DNA of 55,000 nt from Chromera velia (taxonomy: Eukaryota; Sar; Chromeraceae): assembly GCA_018398765.1 (NCBI GenBank), contig JAHBMJ010004247.1, forward strand, positions 1 to 55,000, given 5' to 3'. The notes beneath the pieces are model-generated. The model saw only the letters and a list, made by a program, of their open reading frames with translations. It was not told the DNA's origin and did no database searches. Made by a program: the position numbers and the translations under genes. Each line of letters opens with the position of its first letter. Within the stretch, counting starts at the first letter, position 1. Below, piece after piece: positions 42,935 through 53,964 of this stretch.

Positions 42935-43540
42935 CAATACCCAGAACCCACCAGAGAAGATTCTACAAGGACTTGATCCACTTCCCCGACAAAGTATAAC
43001 TGGAGTCCCAAATCCTGCATACATACATGTGACAAGGAGGGGAGAAAGTTTATGAGCATTCACCAGGGCACATCTTTTCCTGATGCCCAGCCTGATACCG
43101 CATGACACACTGCAACAACTTCACACAATCTAGCACACAATCTACAAATGGGCAGAGATGGGACTGTATATTCAACGGAAGAGCTTAGAGACAAAGGTAG
43201 CTCCACTTGCCCGATAAAGCATAAAAGGAGTTCCAAATCCTGTGTATACACACGCCAGAAGTAGAGGACAAAGCGCATTAACATTCAGTAAGTGGCATCT
43301 TTTTTTGACGTAATGCAACAACTTCACACAATCTGCACATCTACAGAATCAGATCGAGACAACCAGACTCACCGGAAGAGGGAGTCACCAACGTAGTTCC
43401 CGCTCCCTGACAAAGCACAACAGAACTTTAAAGTTTTAACACACACGATCGAAGTAAGTACGAATAAGGGGATAAAGCGCATAAGCATTTAGTAAGGCAG
43501 ATCTGATGCAATGACGACTTACACACACAGCCAATTAATG
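42935..43540 (-). repeat. Three tandem exon-like units
   Basis: Three diverged direct repeats of about 170-220 bp (about 42935-43150, 43165-43365, 43370-43540) share the phrases CCGACAAAG, GGAGTTCCAAATCCTG and ACTTCACACAATCT. On the - strand each encodes a similar short block (TPVILCRGSGSS; TPFMLYRASGATFVSK; SVVLCQGAGTTLVTPSSG). Acceptor-like CAG precedes the blocks, and the right-most ends at CCG/GTGAGT. They look like a tandemly duplicated exon, partly decayed. No product assigned. Confidence 0.45.
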
Positions 43541-43866
43541 AAAAAAGCATGCAGGGCCCCGGCATGAAAAGCCGGATAATCGGACTGATGCGAACAGCCA
43601 TAATTAAGCACACCGCGCCGCGGCCGGCGCGCGGCATACACGCGGATCCTGCGCCGCGCGCGCTATGCAGGCACATGAAATACAAAGGTCAGACTTCAGC
43701 ATAAAGGTCGGTTTTCGAGCATAGGGACTTCCCTGCAGGGGTGTTGTATATAGCCGTCGGCCGAAGGCTGACGCCCCCCCCCCCGAGGCAATATATATAC
43801 ACAAAGATATGCAAAGCAGATAACACCCCTTCATGGGCTATTGTAATAGCAATTCTAGACCTCTAT

Positions 43867-44440
43867 ATCGATCGAATAGAACTTAGCGTGTTGCAATGTA
43901 GCCAGGAGTGTTGCACTGTTGTGTAGATAGAAGGAAGGTCAAGAATAAGGCGGACGTGCTAGGAACGGATCTAAAATGCGCTTCTCCCTAAAAATATTAG
44001 AGCTAGAAGCACTGTTAGTTTGAACGTCTAACTCTTTATGGTTCACAAGAAATCGACCTCCAAAGTTTGACCAAAATTAGTTATTTAGTTTTCCAAATTA
44101 CTTTAGTTTACTATTCTAAATTACTTTAAATTACTCTAAATTGCTTTAAATTACTTTTGCATGGCGGGGGCGAGTGGGGTGCTTTTTGCCCCCCCCTCTA
44201 CATAGGAGACCAACACTTTTCTGCAAAAAAATCGTTCTCATAATTGGTAAGGAGTTAGAAGCTAAAACTTTGTGTAAGAAGACATTGTAATGATAGAAAA
44301 AGAACTATGGAACAGATTTTTTATATCATTTCTAGAAACATAGGCTGAGGAAGGAAGAATAGAGAAAATCAACACAAGGAAAAAGAAAAAGATAGTTATA
44401 AACGTCCCGACACAAACTTGATTTTGGTTTGATTTCTCTC
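43867..44440. other. Noncoding stretch right of the MITE
   Basis: No gene was recognised. Contains TTACTTTAAATTACT-type short repeats near 44100-44150. Confidence 0.4.
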
Positions 44441-44542
44441 TTAATCGCTCTTTATGCGCCTTTCTATCCTAACCTTGACCTCAAGTATGATAGTCTTAAG
44501 AGAACTGCAAGGGGAACCCAGGGAAATGGAAGAGGGTAAAGC

Positions 44543-44548
<6 letters not shown>

Positions 44549-44635
<87 letters not shown>

Positions 44636-44650
44636 CGAGAGAGCAGAAGA
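44549..44650. repeat. (GA)n microsatellite at the LINE 3' end
   Basis: A nearly pure GA run of about 100 bp. The LINE reads on the - strand, so this lies at its 3' end as a CT tail and may be the terminal repeat used in place of poly-A. A shorter GA run at 45043-45080 precedes the second tail copy. Confidence 0.85.
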
Positions 44651-44657
44651 GAAAAAA

Positions 44658-45044
44658 TAAATGTCTGACAGCCACAAGCATCTTCTTACGGGGTCTTACT
44701 TTCCCCTTTTTTTTTTCTGTACTCTCCCACCCTGAGCTCATCTCCCAAAGGAAAGAAAGTAAGAATGAAGAACGGAAGAAAAGAGAGAAAGTAAGAAGGA
44801 ACAAAAGAAATAAAAAAAATAGGAAGAAAAGAAAGTAAATCAGTGACCCTGTAGCCCTGCATTCAGTCAGCTTTGAGAGCGAAGGAGATAAGAAAAAGAG
44901 GGACAGAAGCAATGAAAGAAAGAAAGAATGAAGAAAGAGGAGGTTCACCGAAGAGAAGGAGAAGAGCCGAGAAGGACTCCATGATGGGCTTTCTATTCTC
45001 TATCTATTTGTTTGGCAATGGCTGTTGTCCCCCTGCTTTTGCCG
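44658..45044 (-). repeat. LINE 3' tail, extra tandem copy
   Basis: This is a diverged direct copy of 45086-45474, including the final codons of the LINE protein (complement of GGCAAAAGCAGGGGGACAACAG) and its untranslated tail. The two copies are separated by a GA run, so the 3' end is duplicated in tandem. Confidence 0.8.
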
Positions 45045-45085
45045 GAGAGAGAGAGAGAGAGCGCGAGAGAGCAGGAGAGAAAAAG

Positions 45086-45474
45086 TAAACGTCTGTCAGC
45101 CACAAGCATCCCTTTACGGGGTCTTACTTTCCCCCCCGTTTTTTTTTAGCACTCTCCCACTGTGAGCTCATCTCCCAAAGAAAAGAAATTAGAAATGAAA
45201 AACAGGAGAAAAGAGAGAAAACAAGAAGGAATGAAAGAAATAGAGAAAACAGGAAGAAAAGAAAGTAAACCAGCGACCCTGCAGCCCTGCATTCAATCGG
45301 CTTTGAGAGCGAAGGAAACGAGAAAAGGAGGGACAGAAGCAATGAAAGAAAGAAAGAATAAATAAAAGGAAGGTTCACCGAAGAGAGGGAGGAGAGCCGA
45401 GAAGGACTCCGCGATGGGCTTTTTATTCTCCTTCTATTTGTTTGGCAATGGCTGTTGTCCCCCTGCTTTTGCCA
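45086..45474 (-). repeat. LINE 3' tail, primary copy
   Basis: This follows the RNase H coding sequence directly on the - strand and is repeated at 44658-45044. It consists of the protein end, then purine-rich and T-run sequence ending in a GA run. Confidence 0.75.
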
Positions 45475-46209
45475 GCTGGTCGGCTTTCTCATTCCCTTCT
45501 TCTTTATTGTGCGCTTTTACCCATTCTAAGTGAATCTTCCCTGGTGCTCTCCTTTGCTATTTTTCCATTTTATTGTACAACTTTTGGATCAAATCTGGAT
45601 TCTTTATGTGCCCCCCCCCCCCGGTCTTTTCTATCCTTCTTGAATCCACCTCAGGATGTACTCTGTTATCGTTTTTTTTGTGTATTCTGAATCTGTTTTT
45701 ATTCTTAACTCCGCTGCTTCATAGTGTTTTTCTGCCTGGCCTACTGCCTCAATAATTGCCATCAACTCTGCTCTATTATTTGACTGTTCTCCTCTCAATC
45801 GCTTACTTATGTTCAACAGGTGCTCTTTCCCCCAATACACTCCGCAGCCTGCCTTTGCTCCCTCCTTTCTGTTCCTTTCTGCTGATCCATCTGTGTAAAC
45901 TACTATCTTTTTCTCTCTGCCCAACCTCGGTACTCCCAAAGGCTGCCCACTTTGTGCTCCTCCATTTGAACCCGTCCTTTGAGCCTTCCCTGCTTTTCCT
46001 TTTCCTCTTACTGTAAGCATCAAAACCCCCCTCATGTCCTCCAATTTCATGGCTGACGCTGATGGGCCATCGTTTTTCTTTTTTGTTGCTCTCTCATTCT
46101 TTTTTTGTTCTGAATCACTCTCCCCTTCTTTCCCTTCCATTTCAGATTGATCTCCTGTTTTTTTATGCTCTCTTTTTTCCTTTGTCATCTTGAGAGTCTT
46201 GTTTCCCAT
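45424..46209 (-). pseudogene. LINE RNase H domain
   Basis: The frame at 46209-45631 begins with a charged linker and then carries VVYTDGSAERN (Asp), SNNRAELMAIIEAV (Glu) and LRIKTDSEYTKKTI (Asp). After a stop at 45631 the sequence continues with IHLEWVKAHNKEEGNEKADQLAK, supplying the His loop and last Asp. All four acidic positions are thus visible, split by a stop. RNase H domains of this type occur at the C-terminus of several LINE clades, where they digest template RNA. Confidence 0.85.
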
Positions 46210-47240
46210 ATGTTTTGCCCCAATTGCCCCATCTACACTTCTGTGCCAGTTTTTCTTCTATTCTCTCCAATGTGCATGCCACCACTTTGATTTGTCTCTT
46301 CAGTAGTGGAACAAGAATTCTGACATATTCCATTTCAGCCAGATCTTTCGTTTGTATCGCAAATCCTCTTACCTTCTCATCTTTTTTCAATTTCTGCCAC
46401 ACCCTTTCTCTTTCTGCCTTCATCTCTTCACATTCAATCAGTGTATGCAATTCATCTCCTATAGGCGCTGTTTTTGTTGATCCCCTCTTCTTTATTTCTT
46501 CTCTGCAAAAAAGATATCTACTTTCTTCATCGGTCAATTCCTTCCCTTTGAACTTCGTTTTACACCGCGCTGTCTGGCAGTTCCCTAACCTGAAGAGTAA
46601 GATTGCTTTCTTTTGTTTGAATGAAAGCGTTTGGTCTATCAAGTAGGGCTGCGGTGTCGGCTTATCAAATTTTTGCTACTTTTCATGTCTCTAAACTAAC
46701 TTCATCAGTCTCAGTCCTGATCTATCTGTCTTGTGCACTTTATGTAGTTGTTCTGTCTTTAAGAGCTTCTGTCTCTCTTTTTCCTTTTCCCATAGTTGAT
46801 TTTTTGTTGCCTCTTCCCATAAGCTTCTCTACATTCCCCTCTCTACTGACAAAATAAGTCTTCCTCCCCACTCTGGTGTTTCTATTATATCATTTCTTTC
46901 CTCATTTCTTCCTGTTAATTTAGGTAATTTAAATACCCCCTCTTGTTCTATCCCCAGCATGTCACAGCACTTTTTTAAATACTGTACATATTCTTCTTTC
47001 TCCTTTTTTTCCCTGATTTCTACCAGCTCTTCTATACCTTTTCTTGTCAGGTCATGTCCCCCTCTCTGCACTACCTTCCATATGTATTGCAGCGTGCGAG
47101 TCGCCGCTTCAAATCTTGTAGGTCGAATACCAAACTCAAGAAGAGGAAAAATGTGGTATATACATCACTTGTCTGCCAAAATTCAACCAGAGATCGTCCA
47201 TTTCTCCCCACCCGGTCTCGCTCCCTCCCTTTGTGACCTA
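46163..47240 (-). pseudogene. LINE region between RT and RNase H
   Basis: - strand frames at 47071-46829 and 46642-46163 encode helical charged sequence. The latter has a Cys/His-type cluster (LFRLGNCQTARCKTKF; YLFCREEI; HTLIECEEM) like the zinc-finger region found after the RT in LINE proteins. A frame break lies near 46650-46830. It overlaps the RNase H frame slightly at 46163-46209. Confidence 0.6.
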
Positions 47241-47303
47241 CTCTTGCAACAAAGTTTCACTTGCTACTGCTCTGTACATTTTTACAATCACTCCCGGTGG
47301 GTG

Positions 47304-48440
47304 TTAACCAAGCATTGTGAGTTCGGCTTTCAGTCTATAAATCTTTTTCCTTGCTTTCTTCATTCTTTCCTCGAGTTCATACCTCCAGCTCCCGTCTTTC
47401 CTTACTGTTTCTCCCAAATAACAAAATTCCGTGTCTTTTTTCACCGCTCTTCCTCCAAAAAATAGTCTTCCTCGCTCTTTTTCTTTCTTCCATACTGTTT
47501 CTAAGAACACATGCACCGTTTTTTTCATATTCACCGTAAGTGACCTTTTTTCACAGTACTTGTCTAACTCATCTAGTTGCTACTGCACCATGCTCTTCTC
47601 TCTATGCATGATTACCAGATCATCCGCATACATTAAGCATGGTACCTCAACCATTTTTTCTTTTTGTCCAATCCTCAAAACCTCTGCAGGTCTCTGCAAT
47701 TGCTCCTCTCTTCCTCCCCCCCCTCCTCCTTCTTTTAGTACTCTGGGTAGGTCATTCACAAAAATAATAAAGAGGAGTGGAGACAGTAGATCTCCCTGTT
47801 TTATCCCCTTTTCCTCTTGGAACCAGAATTGTCCTCTTTTCTTTCCCCCCATCCCTTTCTCTATCTTGTCCATCTTTGTGGTCACCCACACTTCCTTATA
47901 CATTCCTCTCACAATTCTCACCCACTCAGGGCTCGCATCTTCTTCCAACATTCTATCCCACAGAATCTCTCTATCTACTAAATCGAAAGCCTGTTTCAAA
48001 TCAACAAATACACTATGCACTCCTGGTCTTCTGTTTTTTTTCAACAAATGTTGGAACAAAAACAATGCGTCTTCTGGTTCTTTTCCTTTCTGAAATCCAA
48101 CTTGCATCGGTGAAACCTTCACTTGTTTCCTTACTCTTGCCTCTACTAGCATACTATATGTTTTGTACATGTGAGAGAGTAGATGGATCAGTCTGTATGA
48201 CTCTGCAAGGTTCGCTTCTTTTCCCTCCTTCAGTATTGGTACGATGATGCATCTGTTCCATACGTCAGGCATCCAACCATATACTATGTATACATTGAAA
48301 AGGAGAGTGATTGAAGAAAGGAAGAGGTCATTCTCTGCCCACCATCTCAACAACTCGATTAATAAATTAATAATAATAATAATAATTCATCTATTCCTGC
48401 TGCTTTTTTCCTCTTTCTTTTCCCGATCACTTCCTTTACT
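47304..48440 (-). pseudogene. LINE reverse transcriptase, catalytic motifs intact
   Basis: The main frame at 48353-47580 carries VWNRCIIVPILKEGKE, MQVGFQKGKEPEDALF, FVDLKQAFDLVDREILW (first Asp), GIKQGDLLSPLLFIIFVNDLP and LMYADDLVIM, an intact YADD motif. The frame closes with a TAG at 47580, just after the palm. The thumb continues at 47534-47304 with FCYLGETVRKDGSW. Upstream an AAGIDELL block near 48400 is distorted by a TAA/ATT microsatellite. The enzyme would copy element RNA at nicked chromosomal DNA. Confidence 0.9.
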
Positions 48441-49139
48441 TCCTCTTCGCTGAAGAGTTCTTCCTTCTTTGAGCCCTGACACCTCCCCCCTTCCCAGTTT
48501 CCTTTCTAGTCTTTCTGCTCTCCTCCGTCTTTCCTCCCTTGTTTCCCAGTTCTCTATTAGATTCCCAAACACTTCAGCAAAATGTTTTGTGAAGTCTGAA
48601 TGAGACGGCTTTCTGAGTGGGGCCGATGATGTTCCATCCACTGCCTTCTCATTTCTTTCCCCCCTGATTTTCTTTATCAAATTCCATATCTTTTGCAGGT
48701 TCTCTCTCAGCTGTTCCTCTAATTATCTCTGTAGTTCCTCCTTCTTTCTTTCCATGTACGTCTTTACCGCCATTGCATACTGTGCTTTGCTGTCCTTATA
48801 AATCTTCCATGTGTCTATAACTGCTTTTACCAGGGCTTCCGCATGCAGAGGCCCACTCATTATCACTCTTTTTTGCCACTGCACTTTCCTTTTCCAGAAG
48901 TCTACCTCTTTCTTCATTGCTATCAATTTCCCCGGGAAGCGTTTGTATGTTGACATCCTTCTCCCCCCTATCCATGATCCTTTCCCCCTATCATCTTTTC
49001 CTCTTTTTCCTCCTCTTTCTCCCCCCCCTGATTCTATCCCCTCCCTTCCTGGCCTTTTAGTGCTTGGTGGGGGCAGCGGCAGCTCTCTCTCTGTAGTATC
49101 ACCTGCATTCCCTGTTTGATTGTCTGCTAACGCCCTCAT
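48441..49139 (-). pseudogene. LINE linker between endonuclease and RT
   Basis: Two adjoining frames (49139-48723 and 48680-48387) encode a basic, Gly-rich then helical segment (FWKRKVQWQKRVIMSG; LQKIWNLIKKIRGE; SDFTKHFAEVFGNLI). The last resembles the helix motif that precedes LINE RTs. Single stops separate the frames. Confidence 0.6.
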
Positions 49140-49559
49140 CCATTCCTCAAAGCATTTCTCTCTTTCAGGTGCTTCCGTCTCTTCGATTACACTTGGTTTT
49201 TTTATCGTTTCCCCTTTTTTTTCTTCATTCCCTCTATTTTAGTGTCCGTGCTTTCTTCTTCTTTCTTTTCTTTACTCTTCAGCCCTCTTTCTATTAATTC
49301 CTGCAATCTCTTTATTGCCTTCACAAATTGTATATCTTCCTCAAAATTTGGAGGTGGTCCTTCTTTTCCTTTTGACTTCCATCTTCCCTGCTCACACCCT
49401 GCAAACTGCCACCCTTCAGGAATCGGAAATCTCCATTTGGGTCTTTCTGCTCCACACTAGGCTCCACATCTCTTTTCCAGTGCTTTCTCTTGTTCCCTCA
49501 CATTTTGATCCCCTTCTTTGTTTTCCTGGTTTGTCTTTTCCATTCCTTCAAATTCACAC

Positions 49560-50470
49560 ATGAGCAAGCAGTAGTCTGGTGCTATCTCTCTATTTCTTCT
49601 CATTTCAAATGAATGCAGCATAGGAATTACCTGCGTATCAATTGCAATCGAATCGATTGAAGAAACTCCACCTTATTTAAAAAACGTGAATTTTCGAGAG
49701 GTCTTGCTTCGTTTCTATTCCCGCGGGATGTTATTTCCTTGTTTATTTGCTTCCCTTTCATCTTCTCCAATCTATGTTCCATTTAAAAGAAAAAGGTCCG
49801 ACTCTTCCTAGCAGTCAATCAGCCTTTTCCCCCTTCGATCTATTAGTCTCTTATCCCTGCTTTTCCTCTCAAGTCTGACTGGCTCTCTTTCTCTATCATA
49901 TTCCATGAAACTCTCTCTCCCCTGCCTCCTTAAGTAATATACCCATGGGCATTGCTCCTTTGTATGTGCATTGAAATCCTCTATCAGCATCCAGCCTGTA
50001 TTCATTCGGTCTCGTTTTCCTAAATTCTTCTCTTATTGCTTCCCAGATCCTCTCTTCTACTCTTCTTCTTGTCTAAGCTTGGGTGGAGTTCCCTGCAAGC
50101 ATTGGTTGCATGTACACGCCCACAATCTGGAGTGCCTTCCCTTCTCCCAGCTCTTCAACAGGAACTCTAACCACCATGCAAGAAGGGGCTAATTCTTTGA
50201 TTTCCGGTGGGTTTTTACACAGGGTCTTGCTGATAAATACTGCAATCCCTCCCGAGTTGGTTATTGGATACCCCCTTCCCCCCATATTGTGAGTAACATT
50301 CACTCCCCAATGGTTTCCCCCCAATACTCATACTGGTAAGGATACATTGGGTAATGCTGATCTCGTTTCTATACATATTAACATATGGAATGCATTTACG
50401 CATCTCCTAAATTCTTCATTCCCCATCCTTGCCTCAATCGTGCATACATTCATACATCCCATTCTGAGGC
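49560..50470 (-). pseudogene. LINE apurinic-type endonuclease, frameshifted
   Basis: On the - strand the order is RMGCMNVCTI (Asn), LICIETRS (Glu), SGGIAVFISK, QIVGVYMQP, GWMLIEDFNAH (Asp/Asn) and finally APDYCLLMCEF near 49590-49560. These match the ordered blocks of the APE-type LINE endonuclease. The last block is usually SDH; Tyr replaces the catalytic His here. Frames change near 50328 and 49990. It would nick target DNA for priming. Confidence 0.7.
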
Positions 50471-51794
50471 TTGTCCTCTTGTCCCCTTTGTTTTCATGCT
50501 CAGGTATGTCATCCAATAATTCCGAGCACGTCAATTCGATCGTTTCCCCTTCTATAGTCACTACTGGTTCTTCTTCTACCCACCTTTTCTGTCCCTGTTT
50601 CCTTTCTCTTTCACTTTCCTCCCCGTATGGCCACCTGTCATCCCCTCTCTTCATCCCAGGAGTGTCTGACGAAAAGGACAAGGACTTCATGGGAGGTGAA
50701 TCAGATTGGGTTGGAGAAGGAACCAGAATGGGAGGCTTCAACCCACCAGTCTTCATTTCTACTGCTGCCAAGTAGGACAAGGAAGACAAGAAAGAGGAAG
50801 GAAAAGATGTAGAAGAAGCCGGTGGGTATGATCCCCCTGCTCCAGCCTTCCCCCCCTTTCCTGCTGAAGGAGGGGGGTGGGCAGAGGGGTGAGGGGCAAT
50901 TAGAGGTGAGATGGTGACGCCAGACAAAGAAAACCGTTCATTCATACTCCCTCGTAGGCCCTCCTTCTCATATAAAGAAGCAAGTCCACCATTTTTTTCC
51001 TTTCCTGACACCACTGGCCTCCCTCCTCCCGTACTATTCCCCAATGTTGCTTCTGTCCTGGGATACAGGGGCAATGAAGAATATGCAGAATTAAGAGCGG
51101 AGGAGGAGGAGAAGGAGGAAGAGGAAGAAGAAGGCATAAGAGAAAATGGATAGGACGAATGATATCCCTTCTCCCCATGGTCCCCCCGCACCCTCGTCGG
51201 CGATAAAGCGGAGGAAAAGACTCTGGAAGAAACGGCTGCAGAAGACGAAGAAGAGAAATCAGCTGAGGATAGATTTCTTTTCTCTCTTTTGAGGCTCTGA
51301 GGCTCCCACCCATCTTCAGTGATCAATCCACTTGCTCTCTTTCTTTCTATTGAGTGTACTCCTATGCTACCAATCCTCCTCCTCCCTCTTTCGTCAGGCA
51401 AAAATGACGATGAGGCGGAAGCAAAGGAGGAAGACGAAGAAGAGGAGGCAAACAGAGGAGTGGAATAGAAAGTAGAGGAAGCAAAGGAAGAAGAAGAAGA
51501 AACAGAGGAAGAAGAAGAAGAAGCAGAGGAAGAAAAAGAAGAAGAAGAAGATGAAGAAGAAGAAGAACAACAACAACAACAAGAAGAAGAAGAAGAAGAA
51601 GAAGAAGAAGAAAAAGAAGAGAAGGTGTAGGCGGATGATAAAAAGGATGACAGCAATTTTCCCTGAGCCGCTTGCACTGCATCCATTGGAAGGGATGAGA
51701 ATTCTTTACTTCCGTTTACCGGCTCTTCTATCCTACCTTCCACGAATTTTATTGATACTGTGTGTAACAGCAGACACCACTGAGCAAATGTCAC
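50471..51794 (-). pseudogene. Serine-rich N-terminal part of the LINE ORF
   Basis: A 488-codon - strand frame (51794-50328) begins with DAVQAAQGKLLSS-type sequence. It has a long Ser/Cys/Phe tract from a GAA/CTT microsatellite (51400-51620), then Ser- and Pro-rich low-complexity sequence, and runs straight into the endonuclease start. Whether the low-complexity part is translated as one protein with the nuclease is uncertain. Confidence 0.5.
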
Positions 51795-51801
51795 TCCCTT
51801 C

Positions 51802-52215
51802 GATTTTATTTATTCCATTCCTCGCCTCTCTATTCTCATAACTTTTCTGTCTGACATTATCTTTTTCCTTCTCATTCCTATCCCCTACCCTCGATTCTAT
51901 TTGCCTTTCCTTCTCCCTCGCCTCTCTATTCTCATCACTTTTCTGTCTGGCGCTATCTTTTTCCTTCTCATTCATATCCCCCACCCTCGATTCTATTTGC
52001 CTTTCCTTCTCCCTCGCCTCTCTATTCTCATCACTTGGTTATCGAGCACTATCTTTTTCCTTCGATTTCCCATCCCCCACTCTTGTTTCTATTTTTCTTT
52101 CCTTCTCCTTCGCCTCTCTATTCTTATCACTTTTCTATCGAGCGCTATCTTTTTCCTTCGCATTCCCATCCCCCACCCTCAATTCTATCTGCCTTTCCTT
52201 CTCCCTGGATTCTCT
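51802..52215 (-). repeat. 96-bp minisatellite encoding 32-residue charged repeats
   Basis: About four tandem 96-bp units. On the - strand each encodes a 32-residue unit of the form REKERQIESRVGD.NEKEKD..RQ, with a few in-frame stops in the 5' units. The pattern predicts long charged helix, likely an ORF1 segment of the LINE. Confidence 0.75.
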
Positions 52216-52739
52216 TTTTTCACGTTCTTTCCTCTTTCTTTCCCTCTCAGACTCTCAGTTCCTTCTTCTCTACCCCCCCGCGCTTCCAATATGCCCCCTT
52301 CTGGATAATGAGATACAGGGAGGGGGTGTGAAAATGAAAGAAAAAGCGGGGTAACGGCATTAGAACACATTGGGGCGTACTCTGTTGAAGAGCAAAATGA
52401 TGATGAATCTAGGGTATGACACTAAAAAATTAAAAAAATAAAAATTAATTATAACCTCCCTCCCCTAGGGTTTTAAACAAAAACCTACACTCTAAAAGTA
52501 TGTTTTTTGTGGTTCTAAGCCAAAAAGAAGCACATTGCAACATAAATAGAATCACTAGCTTGTAAATCTTTTCAGTTCTGGCAAGAAAACTGCTAGGTGC
52601 CAGGTAATTTTAAAAGTTCCAAAATGTCTAGAAGGGTGGTTCAGGAACTCAAAACAGAACTCACCTGAACCGGCTGGAACCGACAAGAACCAACTTTCTG
52701 TGCACTTTCTATGCATTTAGCTGTCATCAGACTGCTCTT
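52216..52739. other. Spacer right of the LINE
   Basis: No gene was recognised. Purine-rich to about 52340, then AT-rich sequence with a CCCTAGGGTTTT phrase near 52465. Confidence 0.35.
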
Positions 52740-53950
52740 CTGACTCTTAAAAGGCTGTCTCAAGACGTACAAGCTCTTCAGTCTCAACTCTCAGACCATC
52801 TTCAACCACAACGGCCTCATGAACCCAAAAAAAAATGCCACTGATCGGAATGTTGTCTAATTGAGGCATACATGAACCGCGCATTATCAAAGGAGAAAAA
52901 ACAACAGCATTAGAATTTTTACTTGCTGAAACGGCAGTCGATTCATATGAAATTACATGGGCAGACAGATGCTTGTTTTCGACAATGTGTGCAACTCAAG
53001 ACAACCCAATACTCCTCCCTTTTTTTGTAATAGGATGTTTGTCACTTGGGTCAACTAGGTCAATGACTTTTGAAATGTACCATTCATTCCTGTCTCTCCC
53101 CTCCCACTTGCATGCAACGACATCACCAATGCCAATGCTGTATTTACCTCCATGGGGCATAGCATGCTTCAAGAGAGGACGTCTCATATTTTGAGTTTAT
53201 CTGTCTGCTACCAACTTTTCATCTCTTAGAAGCATGCAAGTAGAAGACAATAAAATGCATCTACGATGAGAATATAGAACGCTCACTCTTCCGTTTTTCT
53301 TTCCTTCTTTCTGTTCTTCTGGAGTCGGAGTCTGACTTTCAATCTGCTCATACAAAGCATTCTCTCCTCTGAAAATATTTATATTGGCTTCCAGAACCGC
53401 AGCGGCACCACGCATTTCTTCTTCCTCTTCTTCACTTTCGCTGTTACCTTCCAAAGAACTAGCAGCTGCAGAGCTGCTCGATGACAGCTGGATACCTTCC
53501 TGAGTTACACCTGACTCACTGTTGCTCCTAACACTGCTGTCCACAACCTTAATGACATCATCGTCATCCTTCAAGTCAACACAACCGACTTTTTGCAAAT
53601 TAACAAGAGCTGACCAGCCGTTGTAGCTCAGCAGATTCGTGTGGTCAAGCGGCTGTTTTCTGTTCCCCCCTCTGGGACCTCCCCCAGAAATTGTCACCTT
53701 AACCTTACTTCCCAGGTTGGTCCAGATAGAAGTATCAAGCTTGTTGATCAACTTACACGCTTTTGTATGGCCGGCATCCATCGCAGTCTTGATCTTCTCA
53801 TCTGTGAAGCAAGAGCAGGTCTCTCCCTTCACCCAGAGTTTTGGCAGATCCCCTCTCGACTTGCGAGTCGTGTGGCTCTTTTCATATAAAATGCTGCCCC
53901 CCTTTTCATTTTCATACTCCTTCCGCCTCTTGCCTCCCCTGATAGAGACT
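52740..53950 (-). pseudogene. Degraded coding region of unknown function
   Basis: On the - strand coding texture starts near 53950 (GGKRRKEYENEKGG) and runs on: ETCSCFTDEKIKTAMDAGHTKACKLI, VTISGGGPRGGNRKQPL, an acidic Ser-rich section (SESEEEEEEM), and a stop at 53197. It resumes with GKYSIGIGDVVACKWEGRDRNEWYISKVIDL (53187-52996), like a chromatin-reader or SH3-type barrel, then further open sequence to about 52740. Two stops or frame changes break it. Identity unknown; it may be a transposon protein or a decayed host gene. Confidence 0.45.
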
Positions 53951-53964
53951 GCTGCAGGACAGGT

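Larger units (their letters stand above)
39565..43730. mobile_element. 4.2-kb TIR element inserted in the MITE
   Basis: The first and last about 50 bp are inverted repeats with about 6 mismatches, starting AAGTCCCTATGCT. Each TIR contains two tandem copies of a TATGCTnGAA..GACCT-like unit. Direct CCCT flanks at 39561-39564 and 43731-43734 fit a 4-bp target duplication, and removing the element rebuilds a continuous MITE. Four-base duplications occur in Sola, Ginger and some Academ transposons; no transposase was seen, so the superfamily is open. Confidence 0.75.
39267..43866. mobile_element. Second hAT-like MITE copy, split and 5'-truncated
   Basis: 39267-39564 matches the middle of the MITE at 12266-12828 (AAAAAATTGAGCTAAACTCACAAATAATCATATTG onward). 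43735-43866 matches its right end, finishing CTAGACCTCTAT. The two halves are separated by the 4.2-kb element at 39565-43730. The left MITE terminus is missing. Confidence 0.8.

Noticed and set aside
52455-52480. Telomere-like repeat (CCCTAGGGTTTT)
   Set aside because: A single short occurrence, not a tandem array.
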